Shown in pieces: positions 44,456 through 53,034 of a stretch of 64,000 bases of DNA. Each line of letters begins with the position of its first letter. Position 1 is the stretch's first letter. The notes below the pieces were generated by a model, which worked only from the letters and a program-made list of their open reading frames with translations, made no database searches and had not been told where the DNA came from. This DNA comes from Leisingera aquimarina DSM 24565. GTDB lineage: Bacteria > Pseudomonadota > Alphaproteobacteria > Rhodobacterales > Rhodobacteraceae. The translations under genes and the position numbers were made by a program. The stretch covers positions 1 through 64,000 of the forward strand of contig NZ_AXBE01000011.1 in NCBI RefSeq assembly GCF_000473165.1, read 5' to 3'.

Positions 44456-45550
44456 ATGCTGGACACCCCAATTGTACATTTTGACAACGTTGTTAAAAAG
44501 TTCGGCAGCTTCACCGCTGTTGAAAAGGCCGACTTCCAGATCGCCCGCGGCGAGTTCCTGGCGATCATGGGTTCTTCCGGCTGCGGCAAGACCACGACCC
44601 TGCGGATGCTGGCAGGTCTGGAAGATCCGACCGAAGGCAATATTTTGCTGGACGGGGAGAAAATCAACGGCAAGCCGACCTGGGAACGGGACACGCCGAT
44701 GGTCTGGCAGAGCCTTGCACTGTTCCCTTTCCTGACGGTGCAGGAGAATGTCGAATTCAGTCTGAAGATGCGCAAAGTGCCCAAGGGCCAACGGCGTGAG
44801 CGGGCCCGCAAATGGCTGGACCGGTTGGGCATTCTGGAATTTGCAGACCGCAATATCTCGCAGCTGTCTGGCGGCCAGCGCCAGCGTGTCGCTCTCGCCC
44901 GGTCGCTGGTGACCGAACCCAAGATCCTGCTGCTGGACGAACCGCTGTCTGCTCTGGACGCCCATTTAAAAGTCCGCATGCAATCAGTTCTGTCGGGCCT
45001 GCAGAAAGATCTAGGCATCACTTTCGTCTATGTGACCCATTCGATGTCCGAGGCCTTCTCCATGGCCGACCGGGTGGTGATCATGAGCCGCGGCAAGATC
45101 GAACAGATCGGCACGCCCGAGGAAATCTACCGTGAACCGCGCAACCGCTTCGTTGCTGATTTCCTAGGCTCATCCAACGTGTTTGACGGCAGCCTAAAGT
45201 CCAGCGGAAACGAGGTGTGGCAAATTGAAACTGAGCACTCTTCATTCACTCTGAAAGCTCCTTCAGAGGTGCAAAAGACTGACGGATCTCCTGTGGCTTT
45301 CGCGGTGAGCTCCGAAAACATGTCCTTGGCCGCCATTGGAACGCCATGGGCAGGAAACAGCATAGAAGCCACGGTAGTTGGAGGCGAATTTGCAGGGGCC
45401 TCTGCAACTGTTTTCTTGGAAACAGATCAGGGGCAGGAACTGAAGGTGCAAAAGGGACATGACGAACTTAAGACGGTAGACATCAGAGCTGGACAGAAGC
45501 TCTTGGTTCACTGGCTGCCGGAACATTGTCACGTTCTGCCTGGTGAATGA
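44456..45550 (+). CDS. ABC transporter ATP-binding protein (PotA type)
   Basis: 364 residues. Walker A MGSSGCGKTT (~38-47), Q-loop in MVWQSLALFPFLTVQENV, signature LSGGQRQRVALARSL, Walker B KILLLDEPLSALDAHLK and switch His in VYVTHSMSEAF. A C-terminal TOBE-type domain of about 120 residues follows. Last gene of the creatininase-PotDBCA operon. Confidence 0.92.
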   Translation: MLDTPIVHFDNVVKKFGSFTAVEKADFQIARGEFLAIMGSSGCGKTTTLRMLAGLEDPTEGNILLDGEKINGKPTWERDTPMVWQSLALFPFLTVQENVEFSLKMRKVPKGQRRERARKWLDRLGILEFADRNISQLSGGQRQRVALARSLVTEPKILLLDEPLSALDAHLKVRMQSVLSGLQKDLGITFVYVTHSMSEAFSMADRVVIMSRGKIEQIGTPEEIYREPRNRFVADFLGSSNVFDGSLKSSGNEVWQIETEHSSFTLKAPSEVQKTDGSPVAFAVSSENMSLAAIGTPWAGNSIEATVVGGEFAGASATVFLETDQGQELKVQKGHDELKTVDIRAGQKLLVHWLPEHCHVLPGE

Positions 45551-45970
45551 AGAGTTTAATGCACTCTGCGAAGGTCTGCATTTTTTCCAAGCTATGGTCC
45601 GTTCGTATGCGCTGGAATGGCTGTTCTCCACCTTCCCGGTGGATCGCCGCAGACACAACAGGCAGTTTACCGCCATTGTGACAGCTTGCAGCGAAACGTC
45701 ACTTTGTCCCGCTCACTGCTAGTCCAAGCCCGACCAGACGAACGGCCGCTGTCTCGGAGACCAGCCATTCACGCAAGGCGCGGCGAACTAGCGGCATGAG
45801 CCCTCAACCGACATGCCCAATTTGTGCTGCGCGAGCAAAATGGACGGATTCTTCTGCGCAGCCACAATATGATGATCTGCAATGCGGCGTGAATTGCGGC
45901 CATTCGCCGATCGCCCTCCGCTCAGTGTTTCCGCTGTCTATAACCGCCGTGATAAACAGGAAGGATCCGC
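45551..45970. other. Gene-free spacer between convergent operons
   Basis: About 420 bases between the PotA-type and PhnE-type gene ends. Base composition is mixed, frames are short and unsupported. A 5-bp AGAGT/ACTCT hairpin near 45551-45567 is too weak to call a terminator. Confidence 0.5.
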
Positions 45971-46714
45971 TCAGGAAAACCGCTTGTGCAGGGCGGAGTT
46001 GACCGCCTCCGACGCAAGCACAAGCACAACAATGGCCATGGTTACCGTCGCGGCCTTGTCATATTGGAACGAGCGCACGTAGGTCTGGACATAAAGCCCG
46101 ATGCCGCCCGCACCGACAATGCCGAGGATTAGGCTTTCGCGCAGGTTCAGTTCGAAACGGAACACGGTGTCCCGCAGGATGACCGGCGCCATCTGAGGCC
46201 AAATCGCCCATCGCAGCTGCTGCGTGCGGCTGGCGCCAGCACTTTCCAGTGCTACCACCGGGGCAGCGGCCACATTGTCGATCGCCTCGGCATAAAATTT
46301 CGCCAGCATCCCCGTTGCATGGAAGGTGATGGCGAGGATTCCGGGCAAGGGCCCAAGCCCCACCGCACCAACCATGAGCATCGCCACCAGGATCAGCGGA
46401 ATGGAGCGGATCATCGCCAGAAGGCCGCGCACCGGGCGCCAGACGGTTGACGGCACCAGGGTCTCGGCTGCGAGAACTGCCAGTCCGGCCGACAGGATGA
46501 TCGCAAAGAAAGTACCGAGGATGGCAATCCGCAGGGTTTCTGCCAGACCCCGCATGACTTCGCGCCAAACCGACAGGTCCGGCGGCATCATCCGCCCGAG
46601 GAATTCGCCCAGGCGCGGCCCTGCACCGGGAAGCTTGTCCAGCCCCATTTCTGCGCTTGTGGCGGACCAAAGGATGGCCGCCGCCAGCACGATCCAAGTC
46701 AGCGCCCGGCTCAT
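45971..46714 (-). CDS. PhnE-type ABC transporter permease
   Basis: 247 residues, about six membrane helices. The PhnE family pattern is clear: LAETLRIAILGTFFAIILSAGLAVL, VRGLLAMIRSIPLILVAML, then ALESAGASRTQQLRWAIWPQM and FELNLRESLILGIVGAGGIG. Its ATG overlaps the ATPase stop by one base. With the PhnC- and PhnD-like neighbours it makes a complete importer. Regulation by MntR (see the site at 50204) points to a ligand other than phosphonate. Confidence 0.87.
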   Translation of the reverse strand: MSRALTWIVLAAAILWSATSAEMGLDKLPGAGPRLGEFLGRMMPPDLSVWREVMRGLAETLRIAILGTFFAIILSAGLAVLAAETLVPSTVWRPVRGLLAMIRSIPLILVAMLMVGAVGLGPLPGILAITFHATGMLAKFYAEAIDNVAAAPVVALESAGASRTQQLRWAIWPQMAPVILRDTVFRFELNLRESLILGIVGAGGIGLYVQTYVRSFQYDKAATVTMAIVVLVLASEAVNSALHKRFS

Positions 46715-47484
46715 CAGCTGACTACGCGCAGCCCGGCGCCGGGAACCGTGCCGTGGTAAAGTTCGGCGATGTCGTCGCTGGTCACCTGAGCGGAGGGTTT
46801 GTCGAATTGCACCGCGCCGGCCCGCAGCCCCACAATCCGGTCGGCAAAGCGGCGCGCCAGTTCTGGCTGGTGCGAACTGAAGATGACTCCGATGCCGCGT
46901 TTGTCAGCTGCGCCTGTGATCAGGCCGAGGATCCGTTCCGCATGGGCGGGGTCAAGGTTGCTCACCGGTTCGTCGGCAAGGATCAGCCTGGGATCCTGCG
47001 CCAGGCAACGGGCAATTGCCACCCGCTGCCGCTGACCGCCTGAAAGCTGGTCCGCCCTGCGCCGGGCCAGATCGGAGAGGCCGGTATCTTCGAGCGCGGC
47101 AGCTGTTTTGAGGTGGTCCTGCTCGCCAAACCGCCCCCAAAGGGAGGGCCAGATGCGCATCCGGGAAAGCCGCCCGTTCATCACATTCTGATAGACAGTC
47201 AGCCGGTCAACCAGTGCAAATTCCTGAAAGATGAATCCGGCACCGGTGCGCAGCTCACGCGGCGGTGCCTGCGTTGCCGAAAGCGGCACCCCCAGAACCT
47301 CGGCCTCGCCGCGCCAGCCGCGCAGGCGGCCGTCGAGCAGTGCGAGCAGGGTGGATTTCCCGGCGCCCGACGGGCCAAGCAGGGCCACCCGTTCACCCGG
47401 TGCAGCGCTGAGCGACACTTCGCACAGCGCTGCGGCGCCGCCGAAGTGGTGCGACACTGCATTCAGGGTGAAAGCTGCTGTCAT
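46714..47484 (-). CDS. PhnC-type ABC transporter ATP-binding protein
   Basis: 256 residues. Walker A LLGPSGAGKSTLLALLDG, Q-loop FIFQEFALVDRLTVYQNVM (PhnC-like), signature QLSGGQRQRVAIARCLA, Walker B PRLILADEPVSNLDP, switch FSSHQPELA. Start overlaps the PhnD-like gene end (ATGA). Confidence 0.9.
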   Translation of the reverse strand: MTAAFTLNAVSHHFGGAAALCEVSLSAAPGERVALLGPSGAGKSTLLALLDGRLRGWRGEAEVLGVPLSATQAPPRELRTGAGFIFQEFALVDRLTVYQNVMNGRLSRMRIWPSLWGRFGEQDHLKTAAALEDTGLSDLARRRADQLSGGQRQRVAIARCLAQDPRLILADEPVSNLDPAHAERILGLITGAADKRGIGVIFSSHQPELARRFADRIVGLRAGAVQFDKPSAQVTSDDIAELYHGTVPGAGLRVVS

Positions 47485-48338
47485 TTCAGGTACCCGTAGC
47501 GCCGTGCCGTCTCGCGCACGCCTTCGTAAACGTCCCGGTCCACCGCGATGTAGCCGTCCGGCCCATAGAGATACGCCAGCAGGTGGCGGTTGCCTGGCTC
47601 ATTGAGCTGCAACATGGTTTCGATGAACTTGGCCTGCACGCCCTTGTCCAGGCCGGGCCGTGCAACAACCGCATGGCTTGGGATCTGTTCGCTTTCGGCC
47701 AGGACTTTGACTTCTGCCTGCTGATCCGGCGTCAGCAGAAGATCGGCATACTGGCTGGCGCCGGCGGCATCCACAAGCCCATTCGCCATGGCCTGCATCG
47801 CCTGCTGATAGCCCCCGGCAAAGAACTTCCGGCCAAAGAAATTGTCCGCATCGGCGGCATCGGCGATGAGCCCCTCGCGCACGAACAGATCAAGCGGGTA
47901 TAGATAGCCGGACTCCGATACCGGATCGGCAAAGGCAATGTCACGCCCTTTGAGGTCGGCCAGCGTCTCGATGCCGCTGTCCTTGCGGACAAACACGCGG
48001 CCCGCATAGCTCGGCTGCCCGCGGTAGACCTCGGAAAGCAGTGGCACGGCACCAATCTGATCCTCGGCCAGAACATAAGGCAGAGCGCCCATGAAAGATA
48101 TGTCTGCATCGCCGTTGCGCAGCGCCTCGACGGCGGCGGCATGGTCGAAGGTCACAAACCCTGTCACCGGCATTCCCATGCGTTCGGACAGCCAGCCGGT
48201 GACCGCCTTTATGTCGCCCAGCAGCTTTTCGGGGTTTTCTTGCGGAATGAAGGCCAGTTTCAGCTCCTCACCCGCTGCCAAGGCTGGCGCGGCGAGGATT
48301 GCGGCCGATACGGCCAGAAAATTGCGGCGCGACAGCAT
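47481..48338 (-). CDS. PhnD-type ABC transporter substrate-binding protein
   Basis: 285 residues, signal peptide with a twin-Arg-like start (LSRRNFLAVSAAILAAPALA). Mature part: LKLAFIPQENPEKLLGDIKAVTGWLSERMGMPV, DADISFMGALPYVLAED, GRDIAFADPVSESGYLYPLDLF, which is the phosphate/phosphite/phosphonate PhnD fold. Start overlaps the diheme peroxidase stop by one base. It belongs to the MntR-adjacent operon, so its ligand may be a manganese-related compound. That is inference. Confidence 0.85.
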   Translation of the reverse strand: MLSRRNFLAVSAAILAAPALAAGEELKLAFIPQENPEKLLGDIKAVTGWLSERMGMPVTGFVTFDHAAAVEALRNGDADISFMGALPYVLAEDQIGAVPLLSEVYRGQPSYAGRVFVRKDSGIETLADLKGRDIAFADPVSESGYLYPLDLFVREGLIADAADADNFFGRKFFAGGYQQAMQAMANGLVDAAGASQYADLLLTPDQQAEVKVLAESEQIPSHAVVARPGLDKGVQAKFIETMLQLNEPGNRHLLAYLYGPDGYIAVDRDVYEGVRETARRYGYLK

Positions 48339-50191
48339 CAGAACATCCTCTCGTCAATATCGGCTTGCATCGCTTTGGACAGGTCCCACTGGCGGCCTGC
48401 CTCCTCCCAATCGCCTTTGGCGCTTGCATCGCCGACAGCCCGCAGGATGGCCGCGAACTCATAGATCTCCGGCTTGGAGTTTTGATTAACCATGACACTC
48501 GCATCTGCCGCCAGATCAGGGGCGACCGTATCCACCAACAGGGCGATGTTTTCGGCATCGCGCATCGGCAGCAGCGTATCCAGGGTGCTTGCGAAAGTGG
48601 TCAGTTCTTCCCAGGACAAGCGGAACACGCTGTCGCGGCCTTCAAACGCCTGATAGGGTTCCTCACCATCTCCGACAGCCTCAAGATAGGCGGTCAGATC
48701 GGCACGCTGCGCCTCATCCAGCCCCAGATCTTTGCTTTCGTCGAACCAGTCCACAACGCTGGCCAGCGTTTGCAGCGACCCGTCGTGCATATAGGGCGCG
48801 GTGAAGTTGATATTGCGCAGGGTGGGGGTTTCAAAGTGGATTGGCGTGCCGCCCAGGAAGGGGGGCTCGGCAGTGCCGATGTCGTATGTGAGACCATCGC
48901 GGAAGTTACGCTCGGGCGTGTGGCACGAGGCGCAGGAGCGGTCTCCCAGTCCGGCAAAATCGGTATTGAACAGCTTCTCCCCGCGCTTGGCTGCATCCGA
49001 GGCCAAATCCGTCAGCCTGCCCGCCCTGTCGATTTTCGGGTTCGGAAGAAAGTCGAACTGCTTGACATAGGCCTCCAGCGCGTCCAGCTGGAAGGGTGTC
49101 GGCTCATCGCCTGCGAACTCGGTCACGATCACATTGCGGATGAACCGCCGCAGGCTGGGCTCGCGCCCGTCGCGCCCGTAAGGCGCAGTAAAGCGGATGC
49201 CCCGCATCGAAGGCGTGTCCAGATGGTCGTCTACCCGGTCATTGAACATCGGGTTGAAGAAGGAGCCGTCCACATCCATGCCACCCGCGTACTTTGACAG
49301 TCCGGGGATGAAGAAGTCCCGGTTCACATCCGAACGGTTGTGGCAGGTGGAACAGGCAATACCCAGTTCGCGAGCCGGGCCGCCAAAAATTTCCGGGCTG
49401 TCGAACAGCATGTCGCCATAGGCAACCAGCGGCAGGTTCGCCTCATCCTCGCCAGCTTCTTCAAATTGCAGCACCAGCCGGGGCAGTTCCCGCTGATCGG
49501 CGATATTCGACCCCGGAGGCAAGGTTGCAGGCAGCGACACCGGCGTTCCCGAGCGCACGGCGCTTTCGGGGACCGGGGTCAGCGTTTCGCGTTCCGCATA
49601 GGCGGCAGGCAAATAATTCTCTGTCAGATAGGTTTCGAGCGTTGCACGTGCTGCGGCAAAGCTCTCTGCATCGGTCTCTTGCGCTCCATGGCCAAGCACG
49701 CCAGCAGTGCCAAGCGAGGAGTTCAGGGCGAGCCATGCCCGCCCCAGATCGCGCGCGGCATTCGCATCCGCCGCCTTGATGCCGTCCTCGAACGCCCGGA
49801 ACAGCGCTTCGGCATTGGCAACCTCATGTGCTGCGTTGGGCTGTCCAAACGCAGTCTCTGCCGCTGCCAAGTGACGCAGGATACCCTGGGCCACGGCTGC
49901 CGTGGCTGCCTCGAACAGTGCCTGGCGGTCATGCGATGCAAGAGCCGCGCTGATTGCGCGGGCCTCATCCGGGCTCACCCGCGACATGGCATCTTCAGAC
50001 AATGCGCTGCCCGGTGCCGGTGCGGTCCAGCTGTTTTCGATTTTTTCCCAGGGGACCGGGGTCAAGTTCCCCATGAACAGTGTCAGGCGGTAAGCGGCAG
50101 AGCGCGGCGCCCATGGGGCTTGCTCAATCGCTGTGGCCCCGGCGGCCACCGGCAAAAGGCCGACTAATGCCGCTGAAATGAGGTTTTTCAT
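48338..50191 (-). CDS. Diheme cytochrome c peroxidase / MauG-family protein
   Basis: 617 residues with signal peptide. Two c-type heme sites: Cys280-x2-Cys283-His284 (GIACSTCHNRSDVN) and Cys420-x2-Cys423-His424 (RSCASCHTPERNF). Conserved FFIPGLSKY, DTPSMRGIRFTAPYGRDGR and FETPTLRNINFTAPYMHDG support the di-heme peroxidase/MauG fold. The N-terminal ~250 residues (imelysin-like/helical by composition) are an extension not found in ordinary CcpA. First gene of the PhnDCE-type operon, directly behind an MntR box. Periplasmic; probably handles peroxide or oxidises a partner. Confidence 0.85.
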   Translation of the reverse strand: MKNLISAALVGLLPVAAGATAIEQAPWAPRSAAYRLTLFMGNLTPVPWEKIENSWTAPAPGSALSEDAMSRVSPDEARAISAALASHDRQALFEAATAAVAQGILRHLAAAETAFGQPNAAHEVANAEALFRAFEDGIKAADANAARDLGRAWLALNSSLGTAGVLGHGAQETDAESFAAARATLETYLTENYLPAAYAERETLTPVPESAVRSGTPVSLPATLPPGSNIADQRELPRLVLQFEEAGEDEANLPLVAYGDMLFDSPEIFGGPARELGIACSTCHNRSDVNRDFFIPGLSKYAGGMDVDGSFFNPMFNDRVDDHLDTPSMRGIRFTAPYGRDGREPSLRRFIRNVIVTEFAGDEPTPFQLDALEAYVKQFDFLPNPKIDRAGRLTDLASDAAKRGEKLFNTDFAGLGDRSCASCHTPERNFRDGLTYDIGTAEPPFLGGTPIHFETPTLRNINFTAPYMHDGSLQTLASVVDWFDESKDLGLDEAQRADLTAYLEAVGDGEEPYQAFEGRDSVFRLSWEELTTFASTLDTLLPMRDAENIALLVDTVAPDLAADASVMVNQNSKPEIYEFAAILRAVGDASAKGDWEEAGRQWDLSKAMQADIDERMF

Positions 50192-50203
50192 GGTCGAACC
50201 TAC

Positions 50204-50227
50204 AAAAGTTAGCTTTGGCTAAATTGT
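50204..50227. promoter_or_regulatory. Putative MntR operator
   Basis: Dyad TTAGC-TTTG-GCTAA at 50209-50222 within a wider near-palindrome starting AAAAGTTAGC and ending GCTAAATTGT (8 of 10 arm positions symmetric). The layout matches the E. coli MntR box with its core ATAGC-N4-GCTAT. It lies in the 94 bases between the peroxidase/ABC operon and mntR. Confidence 0.75.
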
Positions 50228-50285
50228 GTAGTTTCTTCTATGCCGTTGTCAACCCGCTTTGTTGCAGGCATACAGGGAGGCCAAA

Positions 50286-50759
50286 ATGACATGCGATCCT
50301 ATGAGCGACATGACCGAAACAGATGAAAACGCCCTCAACCGAAGCCCAGATGAACAGGCGAGCGGTTTTGAGGCCGTACGCACGGCTCATCAAAGCGAGA
50401 TGGTCGAAGATTATGTCGAGCTGATTGCCGAGTTGATTCACATGAACGGCGCAGCGCGGCCTGTTGAAATCGCCGAGCGTCTAGGCGTGACCCAGCCCAC
50501 GGTCTCCAAGAACCTGAACCGCCTGAAACGGGAAGGGCTGATCCTGCAAGAGCCCTACCGTTCGATCCGCCTGACGGAAGAAGGCCGCCAGCTGGCCGAA
50601 GCCTGCCGCAAACGGCACAGGATCGTGGTGGATTTCCTCGTGGCTCTTGGCGTGTCGCAAGAGGTGGCCGAATATGATGCCGAAGGGATAGAGCACCACG
50701 TCAGCGAAGAAACTTTATCTGTTTTCCGTGCTTTTACCAGGGAGCGGAGCAAAAGCTGA
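50286..50759 (+). CDS. mntR: Manganese-responsive regulator MntR (DtxR family)
   Basis: 157 residues. HTH RPVEIAERLGVTQPTVSKNLNRLKREGLI, then RSIRLTEEGRQLAEACRKRHRIVVDFLVALGVSQEVAEYDAEGIEHHVSEETL, which carries the metal ligands expected for MntR (Asp near the N-terminus in VEDYVELI, plus Glu/His in the dimerisation helix). Strong resemblance to E. coli MntR. GGGAGG 6 bases ahead decides the start at 50286. Divergent from the peroxidase/PhnDCE operon; it represses in the presence of Mn(II). Confidence 0.92.
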   Translation: MTCDPMSDMTETDENALNRSPDEQASGFEAVRTAHQSEMVEDYVELIAELIHMNGAARPVEIAERLGVTQPTVSKNLNRLKREGLILQEPYRSIRLTEEGRQLAEACRKRHRIVVDFLVALGVSQEVAEYDAEGIEHHVSEETLSVFRAFTRERSKS

Positions 50760-50917
50760 ATTATTGTCGGCTCTTTTGACTGGGGTGGCTAGAGAGCCCA
50801 CAAAATTTCTGATGAGATCGTGCTGCCCATGACGAGGGCGGACAATTTTGGCGGGCTTTCGGCACAATAATACAGCTGCCCGCGCGGTTGCCTGCCGGTT
50901 TTACCACTTTCAAACTA

Positions 50918-51974
50918 GAGCGTGTTGCGATTTTCCGGATTCGGGGTTCCCCAAGGGCCGGTGCCGTGATTCCCTGTGCTTGAGGCAGATATGGGGGTCT
51001 GAATTGGGTAAGCCACTTCCTATTGAGCTCCGGCAGCGCGTTGTTGATTTCGTCGAAGAAGGGCACAGCCACCGTTCGACCGCCGCGCATTTCCGGGTAT
51101 CGGTCAAATTTGTGAATGACATGGTCAAACTGAAGCGGGAAACCGGATCCCTTGATCCCAAGCCGCAGGGGAATGGCGGAGGTCATGGCAAGCTTGGCAC
51201 CGTTCGCGACTGGCTCGAACGACGGATTGCCGAAAAGCGTGACCTGACCCTTGATGATCTGGTGGCCGAGCTTGAAGACCAGCATGGGATCTCCGCGCAC
51301 CGCGTGTCGGTTTGGCGCGTCCTTCGCAGCCTTGGCCTGACACACAAAAAAAGATCTGCAAGCTGTTGAGCAAAAACGCCCGGACGTCCTGCGGGCACGC
51401 CACATCTGGATCACGCGCCGCCAGCCCTTCATGCGCAACATGCTGACACGTTTGGGATTTATCGACGAAACCTCGTTAAAGACCAACATGGCCAAGACCA
51501 CCGGCTGGGCTCCCAAAGGCGCGCGCCTGATCGACCATGCACCCTTTGGCCATTGGAACACCCAGACCTTCGTCGCCGCCCTGCGGCATGACAGGCTGGA
51601 TGCCCCCTGGGTGATCGGCGGCGCGATGAACCGCGATTTCTTCGACCTCTATGTCGAGACCCAACTCGCGCCCACATTGCAGCGCGGCGACGTGATCATT
51701 CTCGACAACCTCGCGGCGCACAAAAGCCCGAACGCCGCAAAGGTTATGAAAGCTGTTGGGGCGTGGTTTCTGTTCCTGCCACCATACAGCCCCGATCTGA
51801 ACCCAATCGAAATGGCGTTCTCAAAGCTCAAGGCTCTGATCCGCAGGGCCGCCGCACGCACTTATGATGACCTGTGGAAGGCCGTCGGCCATGTCCGCGG
51901 CCTTTTCACAGAAGAGGAGTGTTACAACTTCTTCGCCGCCGCAGGGTATGAAACCGATTAAACGCAAACGGCTC
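50918..51974 (+). mobile_element. IS630-family insertion sequence
   Basis: 1057 bases bounded by TA on both sides (50916-50917 and 51975-51976), as expected for IS630 target duplication. The terminal inverted repeats begin GAGC at each end and agree at 14 of the first 21 positions (GAGCGTGTTGCGATTTTCCGG on the left; the right end, reversed, starts GAGCCGTTTGCG). It encloses one transposase gene in two frames. Confidence 0.87.
51004..51961 (+). CDS. IS630 transposase in two frames across an A7 run
   Basis: The first frame (TTG at about 51004, LGKPLPIELRQRVVDFVEEGHS, HTH THRSTAAHFRVSV-type, ending SLGLTHKKRS) gives the DNA-binding half. The second frame resumes with KDLQAVEQKRPDVLRARH and contains the DDE catalytic part: GFIDETSLKTNM, DVIILDNLAAHKS, YSPDLNPIEMAFSKLK. 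The join is at seven A (51345-51352). A slip by one base there restores the whole transposase. Frameshifting at A-runs is known in IS families, so it may be active; it could also be an inactivating indel. The element sits downstream of mntR. Confidence 0.8.
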
Positions 51975-52116
51975 TAAAGGCTGGAAGCATCCATGACCGG
52001 GTTTATTTCCGGGAGACGAGGAGATCTATTGTCTACCGGCAAGAGGCGTTCAATATTCGTCGGCCTGATACGTTTTCCAAGGCTTCCGCTTGAAGCAGTG
52101 CGCCTGGCAGCGACTG

Positions 52117-53034
52117 TCATGAACCATGTCCAAACAACTCCGCGCCGGTGTGCATGTTGCCGGATGCCTCAAACTCCAAAACGGAATAGCGGATGCCATA
52201 GTGATTTGCGAGAGACGCTTTAATATCCGACTTGATCTGCTCAGCGTTGGCAAGGCATCCCTCTTCGACTACCACATGGCAATCGAGCGCGACCTCGTGT
52301 TCCTGCATTTGCCAAAGATGCACGTGATGAACATCGGCAACACCGTCCACGCTCCGGATCACTTCCACGACCCCCTTGCCGTCTATGTCCGGCGGGCTGC
52401 CCAACATCAGCGTCCGGATTGGACGGCCGATCTCAGTCACCGCGAGGTAGAGAATGTAAAGCGCGATACCAATTGTGATCGCAGGATCAACCCACTTCAT
52501 GTCATAGAGAATGATCAGCGAGCCACCGATGATCACGGCGACTGAAGCCAGCGCATCAGAAAGATTGTGCAGGAAGAGTGCTCGAATGTTAACACTGCCT
52601 TTCTGCATCGAGTAAGTGAGCAATGCGGTTAACGTGTCCACCACTAGCGCAATGCCGCCGAGGATTACGACAGTCCAGCCCGCAACCTCGGGCGGGTCGA
52701 TCATCCGCATGCCCCCCTCGTAGATGAGATAGACACCAACCAGTATGAGCGTTGTGTAGTTGACCAGCGCAGCGACAATCTCGATCCGGCCGTAGCCAAA
52801 AGTCATACGCTCGTCGGCGAGTCGCCTGGCGATCTTGCGCGCGGCAAACGCTATGAGGAGAGATGCCATATCTGAAAAGTTGTGCAACGCGTCCGCAACC
52901 AGAGCGAGGCTGCCCGCGAATATGCCGCCGACGACTTGGGCGATGGTCAGAAGCGCATTTGCCCAGATCGCGATGGAAATCCGGCGGTCTCCAGAATCAG
53001 GATCGATATGAGCATGGCCATGATCATGCGGCAT
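52117..53034 (-). CDS. Cation diffusion facilitator (Zn/Cd/Co-type) efflux protein
   Basis: 305 residues, six membrane helices and a cytosolic C-terminal domain. His-rich N-terminus (MPHDHGHAHIDPD). Metal site in helix 2: LVADALHNFSDMASLLIAF (HxxxD) and in helix 5: ALFLHNLSDALASVAVIIGG (HxxxD). The C-terminal domain has VHHVHLWQMQEHEVALDCHVV. This is a ZitB/CzcD-type exporter. Its start overlaps the transglutaminase-like gene, so both come from the MerR-type promoter at 53824. Confidence 0.92.
   Translation of the reverse strand: MPHDHGHAHIDPDSGDRRISIAIWANALLTIAQVVGGIFAGSLALVADALHNFSDMASLLIAFAARKIARRLADERMTFGYGRIEIVAALVNYTTLILVGVYLIYEGGMRMIDPPEVAGWTVVILGGIALVVDTLTALLTYSMQKGSVNIRALFLHNLSDALASVAVIIGGSLIILYDMKWVDPAITIGIALYILYLAVTEIGRPIRTLMLGSPPDIDGKGVVEVIRSVDGVADVHHVHLWQMQEHEVALDCHVVVEEGCLANAEQIKSDIKASLANHYGIRYSVLEFEASGNMHTGAELFGHGS

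Noticed and set aside
50761-51561. 266-residue minus-strand frame over the IS630 left half
   Set aside because: Antisense to the transposase; spans the TA target site and inverted repeat.
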